The position numbers and the translations under genes were made by a program. From Streptomyces iranensis (lineage in GTDB: Bacteria > Actinomycetota > Actinomycetes > Streptomycetales > Streptomycetaceae): a stretch of 64,000 nt of DNA. Below are positions 16,836 to 25,283 of the stretch, in pieces. The notes below the pieces were generated by a model. The model was not told where the DNA came from. It saw nothing but the letters and a program-made list of their open reading frames with translations, and searched no databases. Location of the stretch: positions 1 through 64,000 of the forward strand of contig NZ_JAGGLR010000034.1 in assembly GCF_017874715.1 (NCBI RefSeq), given 5' to 3'. Each line of letters begins with the position of its first letter. Position 1 is the first letter of the stretch.

Positions 16836-18403
16836 AGCAGGGACAGGTCCTGGCCCGCCTCGGGCACCGCGACCGTGCCCCGGTCGTCCGGCAGCGACTG
16901 GATCGTGAACATCGGCACCCCGTCCTGCGACAGCGCCAGCATCCGCGAGGCGTGCACCGGGCCGCCGGAGAGCCGCTCGACCGTCACCGCGTACGGGCCC
17001 TTGCCCGAGGCCGGGCGCGGTGGCTCCAGGGCCTTGGTGGTGCCGCCCTTGATCTCGTAGGTCTTGCTGACCGGGCTGCCGCCCCCGGCGCCCGCCGAGG
17101 CGGTGACGCGCACCTTGGCGGACGCGCGCGGCGCTACCAGGGAGAGCGTGGAGCCCTTGGTGCGGTTGTCGGCCGCGGTGGCGCTGCGCTCGATCGCGGC
17201 GGTCGCGGGGATGAACGCCGTCTCCTGGTCGCTCCCCTTGCCCCGGGTCACCTGGAGCGCGGCCACGACCGGTGTGGCCGGGCCCCCGCCGCCCTCGGGG
17301 GTGAGCAGCAGCGAGCCGGGCTCGCCCTTGGTCACGTCGCCGAGGTCGATCGCGGTTGTCATCCCGCTCTTGACGTGCAGCGACTCATGTCCGGCCGGGG
17401 TGATCGCGTTGTTCGGCCCGGCCAGCCGCACCTTGAGGTCCGCGTCGTCGGACCCGGGCGCGAAGACGATCAGGCGGGCCGAGGTGGCGTCCTTGGGGAT
17501 GCCGGGGATCGCGACGCTCGTCGAGGGCACGGCGGAGGCGGGGAGCCAGTCGCCGCCGGCCTTCTGGTCCACGGCCTGCACGGCCGCCCCGATCCGGCCG
17601 GTGCGGGCCGTCACATGGAGCGAGGCGGCGGCCGCCCGCTGGTCGGTGAGGGTCGAGAGCAGGACCGGGACCGTGGAGCGGGGCGGGACCGTGATCGCTT
17701 CGTCGGTGGAGGGCTTCAGCCGGCCGCTGGGTCCGTAGAGCTTCAGGTCCACCTCGGCCGCGGCGTCGTCAGGGTTCGTGAGATGGACGAAGTCCTGGCG
17801 GTTCCGGTCGGTGCTGACGCCGGGGAGCCAGAAGTCCGTGTCGGGCGCGGTGCACGCGGTGCCCAGGAGGCCGCGCCCGCTCCCCGCGTCGATCGTGGTG
17901 GTCTGCTGGACGGTCCAGCCGGGCGCGAAGCGGCCGTCGGCGGTGCCGATGAGCGCTGGCGCGCCCGCGCTGCTCTCCTCGGTGGTGACGGGCTTGCCGG
18001 GCTCCTTCAGGGGCAGCACGGGCTTGTCGCCGCCCGGCGCCGTCCGGTCGCCCTTCCCGCCGTCCTTACCGTCCTTACCGTTCTTGCCGTCGTCCTTACC
18101 GCCGTCGTCGCCGCCGGGATCCGTTGTGTCGTCAGCGGGGTTCTGGGCGGGCAGCAGCTCGGCGCCGCCGTCCTTGGCGTCCGCGCCGTCCCGCTTGGGC
18201 GTGTACGCGGTGTAGGTGGTGTTGCTCACGTCCGAGGAGGAGGGCGTCGGGCACAGCAGCGTCGAGCGCTGCACGGGCAGCCGGGTGGCGGCCTTCGCGG
18301 AGGCGTCCGCGTCGTCGGAGGAGCCCCCGGTGAGGGCCGCGACGCCGGTGATGGCGGCCAGCGCCGTGGCGGCGCCGATCAGGGACAGGGTGGTGCGGTT
18401 CAT
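16823..18403 (-). CDS. DUF5719 family secreted or membrane-anchored protein
   Basis: The protein (526 aa) starts with an uncleaved or signal-like hydrophobic segment (MNRTTLSLIGAATALAAITGVAAL), followed by a short region with a Cys (STLLCPTPSS). An Asp/Gly/Lys-rich linker (about residues 90-130) leads to a large extracellular beta-rich region with repeated DUF5719-type modules (for example FVHLTNPDDAAAEVDLKLYGPSG). The function is unknown. ATG 18403 overlaps the TGA of the upstream glycosyltransferase gene (ATGA), so the two are translationally coupled and probably act together at the membrane. Confidence 0.85.
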   Translation of the reverse strand: MNRTTLSLIGAATALAAITGVAALTGGSSDDADASAKAATRLPVQRSTLLCPTPSSSDVSNTTYTAYTPKRDGADAKDGGAELLPAQNPADDTTDPGGDDGGKDDGKNGKDGKDGGKGDRTAPGGDKPVLPLKEPGKPVTTEESSAGAPALIGTADGRFAPGWTVQQTTTIDAGSGRGLLGTACTAPDTDFWLPGVSTDRNRQDFVHLTNPDDAAAEVDLKLYGPSGRLKPSTDEAITVPPRSTVPVLLSTLTDQRAAAASLHVTARTGRIGAAVQAVDQKAGGDWLPASAVPSTSVAIPGIPKDATSARLIVFAPGSDDADLKVRLAGPNNAITPAGHESLHVKSGMTTAIDLGDVTKGEPGSLLLTPEGGGGPATPVVAALQVTRGKGSDQETAFIPATAAIERSATAADNRTKGSTLSLVAPRASAKVRVTASAGAGGGSPVSKTYEIKGGTTKALEPPRPASGKGPYAVTVERLSGGPVHASRMLALSQDGVPMFTIQSLPDDRGTVAVPEAGQDLSLLNDD

Positions 18404-21400
18404 CGCTGCTGATCGCTCCCGTCGCGGCGGTCCTCGGGGTCGGCGCCGCCGTACGTCGTGTCGCCCTGCGGGGGGTAGCCGCCGTCGGCATAGGGCTGCT
18501 GCTGGTCGTAGCCGTAAGGGTCGGCGTACTGGCCGCCCGCGTACGGGTCCGCCGGGTACTGGCCCTCCTGGTAGCCGGCCGGATAGCCGGTTTCCTGATA
18601 GCCGCCCTGGTAGCCACCGGCCGGGTACTGGCCGGTGGAGTACTGGCCCGCGTAGCCCTCGCCCTGGTACTGCTCGCCCTGGTACTGGTCCCCCGCGTAC
18701 TGCTCGCCCTGGTACTGACCGGCCGGGTACTGGCCGTATCCGGCGTCGGCGTACGTCTGCGCGTCCCACTGCTGCCCGTACTGCTGCTGTTGCGGCACCG
18801 CCGCGTACGGGTCACCGGCGGCCGTCTGATCGCCGTAAGGGGCGTTCGCCATCGCGTTGTCGCCGTAAGGGTCGCCCATGGCGGCCGGCTCGGCGGTCGG
18901 CCGCAGCGGCGGCTCACCCGGCATCGGCGGCATCGGCGGCCCGCCCTGCATGGGCGGCTCACCCGGCATCGGCGGCTCACCCGGCAGCGGGGGAATCTCG
19001 CCCGGCTGCCCCGGCATGGCATCCACGGTGGCCGGGTCCGTCTCCGGCCGCCCCTTGGCGCCCCCGTCCTGCGCGGCCTGCGCCGCCTGCGCCTCCGCGG
19101 CGGCCCGCAGCCGCCGCGCCCGGCGGCCGTCGCCCGCCAGGTCGTCGGCGGTGACGGCGGCTGCCGCGCCCTCCGCGTCCGGCATGTCGTCGTCCACGTT
19201 CCGGCGGCGGCCCGGCAGCGCGAGCACCAGCAGCACGACCGCGAGCAGCCCCTGCGCCCACACCCATGCGGTGTGTGTGATGGGCGTGTCGTAGGTGAGG
19301 TCCAACCGGCCGCCGCTCGCCGGGAGTTCGAAGCCCTGCGCCCAGCCGTCGACCGTCGTCGGCTTCAGCGGCTTGCCGTCGAGCGTGGCCTGCCAGTCGG
19401 GCGCGGACCGGTCGGCGATCCGCAGCACGCGCCCGGCCGCGCCGTCCGGCACCGTGGTGTGCGCCTCGACGGGGCCGGAGGCCACGTGCACCGGCTTGGC
19501 CGCCGCCCCGCCCGCCGGGCGGCCCGAGGACTCGGCCGGGACGATGGAGACCCGCGAGACCCGCTGGTCGACCCGCCACAGCACGCCGCCGTGCTCCCGG
19601 CTGAGCTGGGTGAGGCCCGGGGTCGCGTTCAGCACCCGCTCCATCTCGGGCGGCGTGCCCTTCTGGACGTACACATAGCGCACCGCGTAGCCGCCGAGCT
19701 GACGGGTCTGGTCGGCGCCGGAGCCCGCGATCAGATTGGCCACCACACCGTCGAGCCGGGTATCGGAGCCGCCCGCCGCCGCGAGTTCACCGTCGCCCAG
19801 CCGGGCGCCGGAGCCGCGCACCAGGGCGTAGTCGGCGTGGGCGGCGCTGCTGTCGTCGCCGAGCACCAGGGTGCGGGCCTGGTCCTCGGTGGCGCTCTCG
19901 GCCGCCACGAACGCCGGGACCTGCGAGGGGTCGCGCCGTCCCACCGGGCCGTCCGCGCCACCCGTCATCCAGGTGACGGCGGCGTACAGCGGCGCGACGA
20001 CCGTGGCGACCGCGATCAGCAGCGCCACCGGCTGGCGCCAGCCGAAGCTCTGCGCCGCCACCCGCTCCCGCGCGTCCTCGGCGCCGACCACGGCGGCGGT
20101 CAGCAGCGCCAGGCCGTAGACGAGGGTCGCGGGCCCGGCCCAGCCGGAGCCGCTCGTGAGCGCCGCGAAGAGGAAGCCGGTGAGCGCCACGGCCCACGCG
20201 GTGCGCACCACGGTCTGCCGCTCCCCGCGCATCAGGGCGGCGAGCGCGGCCAGGACGAAGCCGAGCAGCAGCAGCGTGCCGCCGCCGTTGGGGCCGCCGG
20301 GGCTGAGCGCGAGCAGGTCCAGGGCGGACGCGGACCCGGCACCGCGGTCCAGCCCGGCCTCCTCGAGGAAGCGGGCCGGGTCGGTGACGAGGTCCAGCGA
20401 CCAGGGGGCGAGCACGATGAGCGGGGTGACGACGAGGCTCAGGAACCGCAGCCCGTACCCCATGAGCTGCTCGGTACCGCCCTGCCGGTGGCGCAGCACG
20501 AGCACACCGGCGCCCAGGAGGAGCGCCATCGGCCAGACGACCGGGGTGAAGGCCATGGTGAACGTCAGCAGCAGCGCGTACGCCCACGTCGCCCGCCAGC
20601 TCGGCAGCCGCGTTCCGTTGCCGGTGAAGCCCGTCGCGGCGGCCGCCGCCCGAGCCATCAGCGGCAGCAGTACGGCGAGCACGGCGGTGCCCAGCCGCCC
20701 GCCCGCGAGCGCCCCGGTCGCGGCCGGGAGGAAGGCGTACGCGACGCTGCCCCAGGCGCGCAGCAGCCGGGACTCGACCAGCGGCCGGGAGGCGAAGTAC
20801 GCGATGAATCCGGCCAGCGGCACCGAACACACCAGCAACAGGGTCAGCGTGAAGCCCGTGGAGCCCAGGAAGACCGTGGCCAGCGAGGCGAGGGCGGCCA
20901 GATACGGCGGCGCGGACTGCGTGCCGCCGGTGCCGACCGGATGCCAGCCGTCCACATAGCTCGACCACAGCTCGGAGACATGGGCGGGCGCGGGCAGCAG
21001 GGCCCCGCCCGCGAGCGCGCCGGCGCCGAGCAGATCCCGGCAGGCGACCAGCGAGACCACCAGCAGCACGAGGAAGAGCATCGGGCCGGGCTTGCGCGCG
21101 ATCCGCTTGAGCCGGGCGAACTGCTCGATCTCCAGGAAGTCGGCGTCGTCGCCGCCGGGCCCGGACTCGACCGCGCCATGCCGCCCCCCGGAGGACAGCT
21201 CGGGCTCGGAACGGCCACCAATATTGCTGGCGACTTGCTCGACCGTCGCCCTTACGGTCGCGCCGGGCGGCGGGAAGAGCGGCCGCAGCTCGCTCGGCTC
21301 CGTCGCGGGGCGGCCTCTGCGCTTACGGGCGGCGAGGATCCGCCCCGGCCGCAGCAGCACGCCGAAGAGACCGGCGACCTCGTCCAGGGCCTGTCCCGGC

Positions 21401-22455
21401 ACCTTGCCCACGAGGTAGGCCAGGGTGCGCAGCAGCGTGCCGAACAGGAGCCGGAGCATCACGTAGGGCAGCACCGCGCCCCGGGTGTTGACCAGCAGGG
21501 TGTAGACGGCGCCCGCCTTGTCCACGCGATGCGGATTCGCGACGGAGCGCCCCACGCAGTCGATGGGCCGCCGCTCGCGCGCGGACGCCTCCGCGTGCCG
21601 CAGTACGGCGTCCGGGGCCACCAGCACCTGGTGCCCGGCCGCCTGGGCGCGCCAGCACAGGTCGACGTCGTCGCGCATCAGGGGCAGCCGGGAGTCGAAA
21701 CCGCTCAGCTGCTCCCACACATCGCGGCGCACCAGCATGCCCGCGCTGGACACCGACAGCACCGGGCGCACCTGGTCGTGCTGGCCCTGGTCCTGCTCGC
21801 GCCGCTCCAGGCCGGTCCAGCGGCGCCCGCTGCGGGCAATGCTGACGCCGACTTCGAGCAGCTGCCGGCGGTCGTACCAGCCGCGCAGCTTGGGTCCGAC
21901 GATCGCGGGCTCGCGGTTGGCGGTGAACTCGGCGTCGACCACCCGCAGCAGCTCGGCCAGGGCATCGGGCTCGGGGGCGCAGTCGTCGTGCAGCAGCCAC
22001 AGCCACTGGACGGGCTCGCCGTGCGGCAGCTCCGGCATGTCGTACGCGTCGTCGCGCCAGGTGCGGTTGACGGGATCCCAGCCGCTGGGGCGCTTGAGGT
22101 AGGTGAGCTCCTCGGGGCCCAGCACGGGGGCCGTACGGACCGCTTCGGCGACGGCCGTGCCGAAGCCGCTGCGGCGCGCCATGTGCAGCACCCGCTCCTC
22201 GCCGAGGGTCTCGGTGAGCAGCCGGGCGGAGTCGTCGGCGCTGCCGGTGTCGGCCGCGATGACGCTCTGGACCGGGCGCTCCTGGCCGAGCAGACCGGAC
22301 AGCGCGTCGGGCAGCCAGCGGGCGCCGTCGTGGGCGACCAGTACGGCGGTGACGACATGACGCGGATAGGCCGGTGTCTGAACCGGTTCTTGAGCGGGCG
22401 CAAACGCGGCGGTGGCGGCCGGGTATTGGGCCGCCGGGTGGCTGTGCACGGACAT
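18400..22455 (-). CDS. Giant membrane GT2 glycosyltransferase with a disordered Tyr/Gln/Gly tail
   Basis: The N-terminal GT2 domain (about residues 35-290) has VTAVLVAHDGARWLPDALSG, the LHDDCAPEPDAL acidic motif and RDDVDLCWRAQAAG. About a dozen membrane segments follow (from about 310), with an extracellular beta-rich part between the last helices. The final 270 residues are cytoplasmic and of low complexity: Ala/Gln-rich, then PGEPPM repeats, then Tyr/Gln/Gly repeats such as QYQGEQYAGDQYQGEQYQGE. Such 1350-aa proteins occur next to whiB in other Streptomyces; the sugar and acceptor are unknown. ATG 22455; coupled to the downstream DUF5719 gene by an ATGA overlap. It is probably part of envelope glycopolymer synthesis using the GDP-mannose or UDP-sugar supply. 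Confidence 0.87.
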   Translation of the reverse strand: MSVHSHPAAQYPAATAAFAPAQEPVQTPAYPRHVVTAVLVAHDGARWLPDALSGLLGQERPVQSVIAADTGSADDSARLLTETLGEERVLHMARRSGFGTAVAEAVRTAPVLGPEELTYLKRPSGWDPVNRTWRDDAYDMPELPHGEPVQWLWLLHDDCAPEPDALAELLRVVDAEFTANREPAIVGPKLRGWYDRRQLLEVGVSIARSGRRWTGLERREQDQGQHDQVRPVLSVSSAGMLVRRDVWEQLSGFDSRLPLMRDDVDLCWRAQAAGHQVLVAPDAVLRHAEASARERRPIDCVGRSVANPHRVDKAGAVYTLLVNTRGAVLPYVMLRLLFGTLLRTLAYLVGKVPGQALDEVAGLFGVLLRPGRILAARKRRGRPATEPSELRPLFPPPGATVRATVEQVASNIGGRSEPELSSGGRHGAVESGPGGDDADFLEIEQFARLKRIARKPGPMLFLVLLVVSLVACRDLLGAGALAGGALLPAPAHVSELWSSYVDGWHPVGTGGTQSAPPYLAALASLATVFLGSTGFTLTLLLVCSVPLAGFIAYFASRPLVESRLLRAWGSVAYAFLPAATGALAGGRLGTAVLAVLLPLMARAAAAATGFTGNGTRLPSWRATWAYALLLTFTMAFTPVVWPMALLLGAGVLVLRHRQGGTEQLMGYGLRFLSLVVTPLIVLAPWSLDLVTDPARFLEEAGLDRGAGSASALDLLALSPGGPNGGGTLLLLGFVLAALAALMRGERQTVVRTAWAVALTGFLFAALTSGSGWAGPATLVYGLALLTAAVVGAEDARERVAAQSFGWRQPVALLIAVATVVAPLYAAVTWMTGGADGPVGRRDPSQVPAFVAAESATEDQARTLVLGDDSSAAHADYALVRGSGARLGDGELAAAGGSDTRLDGVVANLIAGSGADQTRQLGGYAVRYVYVQKGTPPEMERVLNATPGLTQLSREHGGVLWRVDQRVSRVSIVPAESSGRPAGGAAAKPVHVASGPVEAHTTVPDGAAGRVLRIADRSAPDWQATLDGKPLKPTTVDGWAQGFELPASGGRLDLTYDTPITHTAWVWAQGLLAVVLLVLALPGRRRNVDDDMPDAEGAAAAVTADDLAGDGRRARRLRAAAEAQAAQAAQDGGAKGRPETDPATVDAMPGQPGEIPPLPGEPPMPGEPPMQGGPPMPPMPGEPPLRPTAEPAAMGDPYGDNAMANAPYGDQTAAGDPYAAVPQQQQYGQQWDAQTYADAGYGQYPAGQYQGEQYAGDQYQGEQYQGEGYAGQYSTGQYPAGGYQGGYQETGYPAGYQEGQYPADPYAGGQYADPYGYDQQQPYADGGYPPQGDTTYGGADPEDRRDGSDQQR

Positions 22456-22536
22456 CGAGGTACGGGCCCCGGTTCGCTGGACTGCGGTGGACGCGCGCGC
22501 CCCATGGGGGCGTTGGAGCGTCTCGGACGGGGCCCC

Positions 22537-22542
22537 ACACTA
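22537..22542 (-). promoter_or_regulatory. Possible -10 box for the giant glycosyltransferase gene
   Basis: TAGTGT on the minus strand, about 80 bp upstream of ATG 22455. The -35 region (GGACCG at 17 bp) is only a weak match. Confidence 0.3.
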
Positions 22543-22747
22543 ACGGCTGCGTATGCGACCGGTCCGCCTCCCGTCGCCATGGGCTCGGGGGCGGACCGGT
22601 CGCGGTGGCTCACTCCGCCGTGAACTGTGCGGATATGTCAGCGCGGGTCATGCGGTTCTGCCAGGTCCGGCGGGTCCGGCGGGTCCGACGGCCCTGAAGG
22701 CGGGCACGTCGGATCTGGCGGATCTGGCGGATCCCAGACGCCGTGGG

Positions 22748-23011
22748 TCAGACGGCGGCCTTCTTCAGGCGGCGGCGCTCGCGCTCGGACAGACCGCCCC
22801 AGATGCCGAAGCGCTCGTCGTTGGCGAGGGCGTACTCGAGGCACTCGGAACGGACCTCGCAGGCGAGGCAGACCTTCTTCGCCTCACGGGTGGACCCGCC
22901 CTTTTCCGGGAAGAACGACTCGGGATCGGTCTGGGCGCACAGCGCGCGCTCCTGCCAACCGAGCTCCTCGTCCGCCTCTTCGACCAGCAGTTGCTGGAAC
23001 AACTCGGTCAT
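22748..23011 (-). CDS. whiB: WhiB sporulation regulator
   Basis: WhiB is an iron-sulfur transcription factor that, with WhiA, triggers the switch from aerial growth to sporulation septation. The 87-aa sequence has the four cluster ligands Cys25, Cys48, Cys51 and Cys57 (CLACEVRSEC), the GIWGG turn at 69-73 and the basic DNA-binding tail SERERRRLKKAAV. The length and end match S. coelicolor WhiB as I remember it. ATG 23011 is chosen because AGGGGCG lies upstream and the start MTELFQQLLVEEADEELGW is canonical; the frame reaches 23113. A good promoter lies at 23084-23113 and a 20-bp repeat array further upstream. Confidence 0.95.
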   Translation of the reverse strand: MTELFQQLLVEEADEELGWQERALCAQTDPESFFPEKGGSTREAKKVCLACEVRSECLEYALANDERFGIWGGLSERERRRLKKAAV

Positions 23012-23083
23012 GTGCGCCCCTCGTCTGTCTTTGCGTCCCCGTGCCTGATGCCGTTGGTGAAGCGGCAGAACGACACGAGTGAA

Positions 23084-23113
23084 ATTACAAGTGTGCCGAT
23101 CCAGGCCAGTCAA
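23084..23113 (-). promoter_or_regulatory. whiB promoter, TTGACT-N18-TGTAAT
   Basis: The minus strand has TTGACT (23108-23113) and TGTAAT (23084-23089) separated by 18 bp, predicting a start near 23077 and a leader of about 65 nt before the whiB ATG. Confidence 0.65.
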
Positions 23114-23280
23114 GCCGAGATCTGCTATTGGACCTCTTATTCACTCTGCAGAACCAAGGCTGCGCGGAAAGTGTTCAAATCGGCCTAAACGCGACACCTT
23201 CCCCATCCATTGCCTGGGATCCCTCCTCTCACTCACTGAGGAGGACGCCATCGGCGCCGGTCCCGTTGCATCGCGCGGGA

Positions 23281-23335
23281 GATGGTGCGGAGTGGGCGGG
23301 ATGGTGCGGGAGTGGGCGGGATGGTGCGGGAGTGA
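23281..23335. repeat. 20-bp tandem repeat upstream of whiB, about 2.7 copies
   Basis: The unit ATGGTGCGGGAGTGGGCGGG starts at 23282 (one base shorter), 23301 and 23321, the last copy incomplete. It lies about 170 bp upstream of the whiB -35 box, in the 714-bp gap between whiB and the divergent cupin gene. The rest of that gap (23340-23725) shows no gene. Confidence 0.8.
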
Positions 23336-23725
23336 TACGCGTTGATGCGCCGTGTGACCAATACAACGCGCGCACAAACCTTTCTGCCTCCACAGCGACC
23401 GGATGAGGTGAACCTTGACCTGAAACGTGAGATGAAGTTGACAGCGGCGCGGCGATCCGGGTCTCCTTGGTCGCATGTCAGTGACCCACGCGCCCCTGCC
23501 GACCCGTGACCACGGGTTCCGCTGCGCTGTGCGGGCTCGCTGTCGCTGTTCGAGCTGTTGATGCCTCCTGAGCTCCAGCCTTCTCCGCGTTCCGCACGCG
23601 GCGTCTCGTACTGAGACCGCACACCGCGTCCAGATCGCACCTCGCGTCCTTACCGCGCCCCTCCCGCCGCACCGCGTCCTTACGGCGCTCTTTCCGCGCC
23701 CTTCCCGCCCGAGGAACCCCACCGC

Positions 23726-24247
23726 ATGAACAGCGACGTCCAGATCGCCGGTGACCCGCTCGCCATCCCGCATCTGCTGCCGCCCGTACCCGCGCACCCC
23801 TCCACCGTCTCCGCCTTCGCGGGCCTGGCCCGCACCATCGCGGCCGACCGCGACGGCTGGGCGCCCCTCGTCCAGTACGACGCCACCAGCCGCTGGTACC
23901 ACCGGCTGCGCACCGGCCCCGGCTATGAGGTGTGGCTGCTCAGCTGGGTGCCCGGACAGGGCAGCGGGGCCCATGACCACGGCCGCTCCTCCGGGGTGCT
24001 GACCGTGCTCCAGGGCGAGCTCACCGAGCGGGTGGGGACGCGCGGCGCGCGGCATACGCTGCGCGCCGGCGCGCAGCGCGTCTTCGCGCCCGGTTATGTG
24101 CACGACGTGGTCAACGACGCCCTCGAACCTGCCGTCAGCCTGCACATCTACTTCCCCGGGCTGACCGAGATGCCGCTGCACCCCACCCAGAGCGCCGAGT
24201 TGCCCGCCGGGGCCGGGGCGGACGCGCTGGGCGCCCTCGGCGGCTGA
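23726..24247 (+). CDS. Cysteine dioxygenase-type cupin protein
   Basis: This is a cupin of the cysteine dioxygenase family (173 aa), which in characterised members oxidises cysteine to cysteine sulfinate using Fe(II). The first cupin motif GAHDHGRSSGVLTVLQGELTE (near residues 80-100) supplies two His ligands, and the second, HDVVND near residue 133, the third. ATG 23726 begins MNSDVQIAGDP; no strong ribosome binding site is seen. It is divergent from whiB and 49 bp upstream of cofD, in the same order as I remember in S. coelicolor. The substrate could be another thiol. Confidence 0.82.
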   Translation: MNSDVQIAGDPLAIPHLLPPVPAHPSTVSAFAGLARTIAADRDGWAPLVQYDATSRWYHRLRTGPGYEVWLLSWVPGQGSGAHDHGRSSGVLTVLQGELTERVGTRGARHTLRAGAQRVFAPGYVHDVVNDALEPAVSLHIYFPGLTEMPLHPTQSAELPAGAGADALGALGG

Positions 24248-24296
24248 GCCGCCCCGAACGCCCCCGATGTCCGGGGCTGCTGCAAGACTGTCCTCC

Positions 24297-25283
24297 ATGC
24301 GCATTGTGGTTCTGGCAGGCGGTATCGGCGGCGCCCGTTTCCTTCGCGGTCTGATGTCGGCGGCTCCGGACGCCGACATCACCGTCATCGGGAACACCGG
24401 CGACGACATCCACCTCTTCGGCCTCAAGGTCTGCCCCGACCTCGACACCGTGATGTACACCCTCGGCGGTGGCATCCACGAGGAGCAGGGCTGGGGCCGG
24501 GCCGACGAGACCTTCACCGTCAAGGAGGAGCTGGCGGCGTACGGGGTGGGGCCCGAGTGGTTCGGTCTCGGCGACCGCGACTTCGCCACGCACATAGTCC
24601 GTACGCAGATGATCGGCGCCGGCTATCCGCTGAGCGCCGTCACCGAGGCGCTGTGCGCCCGGTGGCAGCCGGGGGTGCGGCTGCTGCCCATGACGGACGA
24701 CCGCGTCGAGACCCACGTCCTGATCGACACGGCGGACATCGGCGGCTCCGCCGCGGGTGACGGTGAAGGCCGTAAGGCCATCCACTTCCAGGAGTACTGG
24801 GTGCGGCTGCGCGCCTCCGTGCCCGCCCACGCCGTCGTGCCCGTCGGCGCCGACCAGGCCAAACCGGCGCCCGGCGTCCTGGAGGCCATCGCCGACGCCG
24901 ATGTCGTCCTCTTCCCGCCGTCCAACCCGGTGGTCAGCATCGGCACGATCCTCGCCGTACCCGGCGTGCGCGAGGCCATCGCCGACGCCGGGGTCCCGGT
25001 CGTGGGCCTGTCCCCCATCGTGGGCGACGCGCCCGTGCGCGGCATGGCCGACAAGGTGCTCGCCGCCGTCGGCGTGGAGTCCACCGCCGCCGCCGTCGCC
25101 AAGCACTACGGCTCCGGGCTGCTGGACGGCTGGCTCGTCGACACCGTCGACGCGGGCGCGGTCGAGGAGGTCGAGGCCGCCGGGATCCGCTGCCGGGCGA
25201 TCCCGCTGATGATGGCGGACCTCAAGGCCACGGCGGCGATGGCGGCCGAGGCGCTGGCACTGGCGGAAGAGGTGCGGGGATGA
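24297..25283 (+). CDS. cofD: 2-phospho-L-lactate transferase (CofD/FbiA)
   Basis: CofD/FbiA joins a phospho-lactyl or phosphoenolpyruvyl guanosine unit to the deazaflavin Fo, making (dehydro)F420-0. The 328-aa sequence opens with MRIVVLAGGIGGARFLRGL, the nucleotide-binding family signature, followed by VIGNTGDDIHLFGLKVCPDLD. ATG 24297 is used because the homology starts there; it may be leaderless, with AAGACT 7 nt upstream. The stop overlaps the next gene's start (ATGA), so cofD and fbiB form an operon for coenzyme F420, which serves redox enzymes in actinobacteria. Confidence 0.95.
   Translation: MRIVVLAGGIGGARFLRGLMSAAPDADITVIGNTGDDIHLFGLKVCPDLDTVMYTLGGGIHEEQGWGRADETFTVKEELAAYGVGPEWFGLGDRDFATHIVRTQMIGAGYPLSAVTEALCARWQPGVRLLPMTDDRVETHVLIDTADIGGSAAGDGEGRKAIHFQEYWVRLRASVPAHAVVPVGADQAKPAPGVLEAIADADVVLFPPSNPVVSIGTILAVPGVREAIADAGVPVVGLSPIVGDAPVRGMADKVLAAVGVESTAAAVAKHYGSGLLDGWLVDTVDAGAVEEVEAAGIRCRAIPLMMADLKATAAMAAEALALAEEVRG

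Noticed and set aside
18790..22623. Very long plus-strand open frame (about 1280 codons)
   Set aside because: Antisense to the giant glycosyltransferase; rich in Arg/His/Gly/Gln with no recognisable domain.
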